A DNA stretch of 8,291 nucleotides from Thermoplasmata archaeon (lineage in GTDB: Archaea; Thermoplasmatota; E2; DHVEG-1; B18-G2). The stretch covers positions 1-8,291 of the forward strand of contig QMTN01000009.1 of the NCBI GenBank assembly GCA_003651105.1, read 5' to 3'. The notes below the pieces were generated by a model, which was given only the letters and a program-made list of their open reading frames with translations, did not search any database and had not been told where the DNA came from. Position 1 is the first letter of the stretch, and each line of letters begins with the position of its first letter. A program made the translations under genes and the position numbers. Shown in pieces: positions 6,004 to 8,291 of the stretch.

Positions 6004-6817
6004 CCTCCCTCATCTTCCTCGGAAGGAAAAGCATCCTATCGTGGTGCTCGGGATCATAGTATTCGGTGCTTATCCTTTTAGCCCTCTCCATATCTATCTT
6101 CAGAAAATCGATATCCCCCTTCACGCCAACCGAGAAGCCCCAGCACGGAGCATAGCCAATAACAGAGAAGAAGAAAGGATACACCTTGTTGAAGACTTCT
6201 TTCATCCTCCTAACAACCTCTATGCTCAATTTCGAATCGAAGTACGCACCGCCCGACTGGGTTATAACAAGACCCTTCTCATTCAGCCTCTTGTAACAAT
6301 CCCTGTAGAATGGTATGCTGAACAGCTTTTCCGCTGGTCCCTTCGGATCCGTGGAATCGATGATTATCACATCGTACCTGCACCTGTCTCCTTTGATGAA
6401 CTTGGTACCATCATCTATGATGAGCTCGCATCTTTCGCTATCAAAGGCCCCACCATCTATGGGAATGTATTCCTTCACCACATCGACAACCATCTCATCT
6501 ATCTCTACAACCCTGACCTTTTCCACGACATCGTGCTTGAGAGCTTCTCTCAAGGCTCCGCCATCCCCTCCACCTATTATCAGCACATTCCTCGGGTTTG
6601 GATGGGCAAGTAAAACCGGATGGACGAGTATCTCGTGGTACATCTTCTCCCATCTCTCGATGAACTGGATTGCACCATCTATAACGAGCATCCTTCCAAA
6701 ACCCTCGGTCTCATACACCTCTATCCTCTGGTACTTGGACTTTCTGTCAAGTATCTTCCCCTTTATCCTAAAACTAACACCATAGCCTCCCTCATACCAC
6801 TCGGTGAAAGCAACCAT
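5987..6817 (-). CDS. speE: Aminopropyltransferase (spermidine synthase family)
   Basis: The enzyme moves an aminopropyl group from decarboxylated S-adenosylmethionine to a diamine in polyamine synthesis. The 276-residue protein has the N-terminal beta domain with IDGAIQFIERWEKMYHEIL (46-64), the nucleotide site IGGGDGGALREALKH (81-95), VEIDEMVV (104-111), DDGTKFI (135-141) and the catalytic DSTDPKGP (154-161), then VITQSGG (184-190). The sequence resembles the Thermococcales enzymes, for which agmatine or cadaverine has been reported as acceptor. Agmatine or putrescine is therefore possible here and cannot be settled by sequence. I chose ATG 6817 because GGTGA (6822-6826) sits 4 bases upstream and MVAFTEWYEGGYG fits the family N-terminus; GTG 6826 would only add three residues. 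Confidence 0.93.
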   Translation of the reverse strand: MVAFTEWYEGGYGVSFRIKGKILDRKSKYQRIEVYETEGFGRMLVIDGAIQFIERWEKMYHEILVHPVLLAHPNPRNVLIIGGGDGGALREALKHDVVEKVRVVEIDEMVVDVVKEYIPIDGGAFDSERCELIIDDGTKFIKGDRCRYDVIIIDSTDPKGPAEKLFSIPFYRDCYKRLNEKGLVITQSGGAYFDSKLSIEVVRRMKEVFNKVYPFFFSVIGYAPCWGFSVGVKGDIDFLKIDMERAKRISTEYYDPEHHDRMLFLPRKMREVMESL

Positions 6818-6847
6818 AAGGTTCACCTTCCCTTGGAATCGAGTTTC

Positions 6848-6856
6848 AATATAAAA
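6848..6856 (-). promoter_or_regulatory. TATA box of speE
   Basis: On the minus strand TTTTATATT is centred about 35 bases before ATG 6817, predicting a leader of about 9 bases that just includes the GGTGA ribosome site. Confidence 0.6.
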
Positions 6857-6871
6857 GGTTTTATCGTAAGG

Positions 6872-6878
6872 TTTAAAG
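6872..6878 (+). promoter_or_regulatory. TATA-like box of the alcohol dehydrogenase gene
   Basis: TTTAAAG is centred 28 bases before ATG 6903, so the transcript would be leaderless or nearly so; no Shine-Dalgarno is present. It lies about 20 bases from the oppositely oriented speE box. Confidence 0.55.
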
Positions 6879-6902
6879 GGTTGTCTCTTTCTTTGCTAAT
6901 CG

Positions 6903-8018
6903 ATGAAGGGTTTTGATTTGAGATACCAAGAAACGCGCATCCATTTCGGGGATCGATCTGTGGAGAAGCTGAAAGGTTACATCCAGAAGATGAATCATGT
7001 GATCTTGGTTACTGGAAAAAACTCGGCGAGGCTGAGCGGGGCGATGGATGATGTCGAGAAGTTGTTAAAGGAAGAGGATGTGGATTTGAAGGTTTACGAT
7101 AACATAAGACCAAACCCAACCACGGAGATAGCGGATGACCTCGCAGATCTGTTGAGGGAAGAGAAACCCGATTGCGTGATAGCTATAGGTGGAGGAAGCG
7201 TGATAGATACCGCAAAGGTGGCATCCGTAATAGCTATCGGTGGAGGATGCGCTGAAGATTATCTCAGAGGCAGGAAGATCGGCGGATACCTTCCTCTTTT
7301 CGTTGTGAACCTGACCCACGGAACCGGGAGCGAAGTAGATAGATATGCGGTCTTGACTTCTGGCAAGATAAAGATGGGCATCTCTGCAAGATATCCGACG
7401 GCGAGCTTTGATGATCCCAGATACATGCTATCCCTGCCGGTTAAGCAATCCATCTACACCTCCATAGATGCATTCTTCCACGCTTACGAGGCGTTGACTT
7501 CAAGGCATTCAAATCCATTCGTAAGGACTCTGTCTCTGGATTCAGCCGAGATAATAGGCGAAAACCTTCCGAAGAACCAAGATATAGAAGCGAAGCGCAA
7601 CCTGCTGTACGCATCGATGATAGCTGGGATATCTTTAGATATGAGTCCAGCCCATGTAGTTCATGCCATCGAGCATGCGTTAAGCGGTATAAACCCGGAT
7701 CTGCCCCACGGATGTGGCCTTGCAATGGTTGGCGCAAGGAGCATATACTGGATACACAGACACTCCGAAGCATCCAAGGAGATAATCCAAAAGCTAACCC
7801 GCGAAAGGATCGATGATGCGAAGTCAGCGGAAGATATCTTTAAAAGGTTCCTGGAAGAGGTAGGTTTCGAGGAGAGGCTGAGCGATTACGGATTTGGCAG
7901 GGATGATTTCAGAGAGGTGGAAAAGATTGTTTTTAAGGATCTCAGGTATCTATTAAGAAGGGCTCCCTTCAATCTCACCAGGGATATGCTCATTGACATA
8001 CTCGAAAATAGCCTCTGA
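6903..8018 (+). CDS. Iron-dependent alcohol dehydrogenase family protein
   Basis: Members are cytoplasmic NAD(P)-dependent dehydrogenases with a divalent metal; substrates range from alcohols to glycerol and glycerol-1-phosphate. The 371-residue protein has the Rossmann half with VIAIGGGSVIDTAK (92-105) and LTHGTGSEVDRYAVLT (137-152), the latter matching the PTTAGTGSEV motif. The helical half contains the probable metal ligands Asp189 and His193 (DAFFHA), His257 (HAIEHAL) and His269 (LPHGCG). All four are kept and their spacing fits the family, so it should be active. It does not look like the glycerol-1-phosphate dehydrogenase branch as far as I can judge, but I cannot name the substrate. 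VIAIGGG occurs twice, 17 residues apart. ATG 6903 is at leaderless distance from its TATA box. It stands alone between speE and the tRNA pair. Confidence 0.92.
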   Translation: MKGFDLRYQETRIHFGDRSVEKLKGYIQKMNHVILVTGKNSARLSGAMDDVEKLLKEEDVDLKVYDNIRPNPTTEIADDLADLLREEKPDCVIAIGGGSVIDTAKVASVIAIGGGCAEDYLRGRKIGGYLPLFVVNLTHGTGSEVDRYAVLTSGKIKMGISARYPTASFDDPRYMLSLPVKQSIYTSIDAFFHAYEALTSRHSNPFVRTLSLDSAEIIGENLPKNQDIEAKRNLLYASMIAGISLDMSPAHVVHAIEHALSGINPDLPHGCGLAMVGARSIYWIHRHSEASKEIIQKLTRERIDDAKSAEDIFKRFLEEVGFEERLSDYGFGRDDFREVEKIVFKDLRYLLRRAPFNLTRDMLIDILENSL

Positions 8019-8054
8019 GATAGCAAGGAAGATACTCGATTGTCCCTTTCCGAA

Positions 8055-8063
8055 ATCTTAATT
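8055..8063 (+). promoter_or_regulatory. TATA-like box of the tRNA-Gly/tRNA-Leu pair
   Basis: An AT block TCTTAATTA is centred about 30 bases before tRNA-Gly. The 70 bases between the dehydrogenase stop and the tRNA hold nothing else that I can identify. Confidence 0.45.
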
Positions 8064-8088
8064 AGAAGGCTTCACGATAATAAAGATA

Positions 8089-8159
8089 GCGGGCGTGATC
8101 TAGGGGTATGATTAGGGCCTTCCAAGCCCTCTGCCCGGGTTCGAATCCCGGCGCCCGCA
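8089..8159 (+). tRNA. tRNA-Gly(UCC)
   Basis: The 71-base gene folds fully. The acceptor GCGGGCG (8089-8095) pairs with CGCCCGC (8152-8158), discriminator A is at 8159, the anticodon stem AGGGC/GCCCT encloses CTTCCAA, and the T stem CCGGG/CCCGG encloses TTCGAAT. The anticodon is UCC. CCA is not encoded and no intron is present. Only one base separates it from tRNA-Leu. Confidence 0.97.
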
Positions 8160-8160
8160 T

Positions 8161-8274
8161 GCAGGGGTAGCCAAGCCTGGCCAACGGCGCAGGACTTAAG
8201 ATCGAATCGAAGAGGGGGTTCGATGGGATATCCTGTCTCGTAGGAGTGCGTGGGTTCGAATCCCACCCCCTGCA
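8161..8274 (+). tRNA. tRNA-Leu(UAA) with a 29-base intron
   Basis: The acceptor GCAGGGG (8161-8167) pairs with CCCCTGC (8267-8273), discriminator A at 8274. The anticodon stem CAGGA (8190-8194) pairs with TCCTG (8231-8235), and after splicing the loop is CTTAAGA, giving anticodon UAA. A long variable arm (8236-8249, CTC-GTAG-GAG) marks a class II leucine tRNA. The T stem GTGGG/CCCAC encloses TTCGAAT. Exons are 8161-8200 and 8230-8274, 85 bases mature. CCA is not encoded. Confidence 0.96.
8201..8229 (+). other. tRNA-Leu intron with canonical bulge-helix-bulge
   Basis: The intron sits between tRNA positions 37 and 38. The precursor folds as anticodon stem, a 4-pair helix CTTA/TGGG (8195-8198 with 8224-8227), three-base bulges AGA (8199-8201) and ATA (8228-8230), and an inner helix TCGAA/TTCGA. 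Cutting after the second base of each bulge, as archaeal splicing endonuclease does, removes exactly these 29 bases and restores the loop. Confidence 0.93.
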
Positions 8275-8291
8275 CTAAGCTTTATATTCTA

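Noticed and set aside
8072..8275. Minus-strand open frame across tRNA-Gly and tRNA-Leu
   Set aside because: The GFEPTHSYETG and GAGIRTRAEGLEG wording is typical of translated tRNA complements; both tRNAs fold perfectly on the plus strand.
1..8291. CRISPR arrays, insertion sequences, defence islands or replication origin
   Set aside because: No spaced direct repeats, transposase, nuclease-helicase cluster, Orc1/Cdc6 gene or repeated origin boxes are visible.

Overview
The window reads as chromosomal DNA from an archaeon. The evidence is SRP54, a sliding clamp of archaeal type (PCNA), the archaeal/eukaryal RNase P protein Pop5/Rnp2, TATA-box promoters about 25-30 bases upstream of starts, leaderless or nearly leaderless genes, a tRNA-Leu intron with a bulge-helix-bulge (BHB) splice motif, and three tRNA genes without encoded CCA. 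Heavy use of AGG/AGA for Arg and ATA for Ile would suit a thermophile, but this is only suggestive. I cannot assign a phylum.

Layout. Positions 1-2878 are on the minus strand: a tandem winged-helix protein (2342-2878), SRP54 (950-2278), then a glycerate 2-kinase cut off by the left edge (1-931). tRNA-Val(GAC) at 2950-3022 diverges from this block and is followed 7 bases later by an orphan four-helix membrane protein (3030-3467). Next comes a plus-strand cluster: pcn (3551-4288), rnp2 overlapping it (about 4242-4646) and a 45-residue zinc-ribbon protein overlapping rnp2 (4643-4780). A second promoter drives an AhpD-like carboxymuconolactone decarboxylase family protein (4826-5164) coupled to endonuclease IV (5164-6003). 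An aminopropyltransferase lies convergently on the minus strand (5987-6817). An iron-dependent alcohol dehydrogenase family protein diverges from it (6903-8018). The window ends with tRNA-Gly(UCC) and an intron-containing tRNA-Leu(UAA), separated by one base.

How the genes relate. Most are information-processing and housekeeping genes: protein targeting, replication clamp, tRNA 5' processing and base-excision repair, with polyamine, glycerate and alcohol/polyol metabolism. Two tight groupings carry functional hints: pcn-rnp2-zinc ribbon and AhpD-like-endonuclease IV. I see no CRISPR array, insertion sequence, phage gene, toxin-antitoxin pair or clear new defence system. The least explained parts are the orphan membrane protein after tRNA-Val, the tiny zinc ribbon, the tandem winged-helix protein, and an inverted repeat in the pcn promoter.
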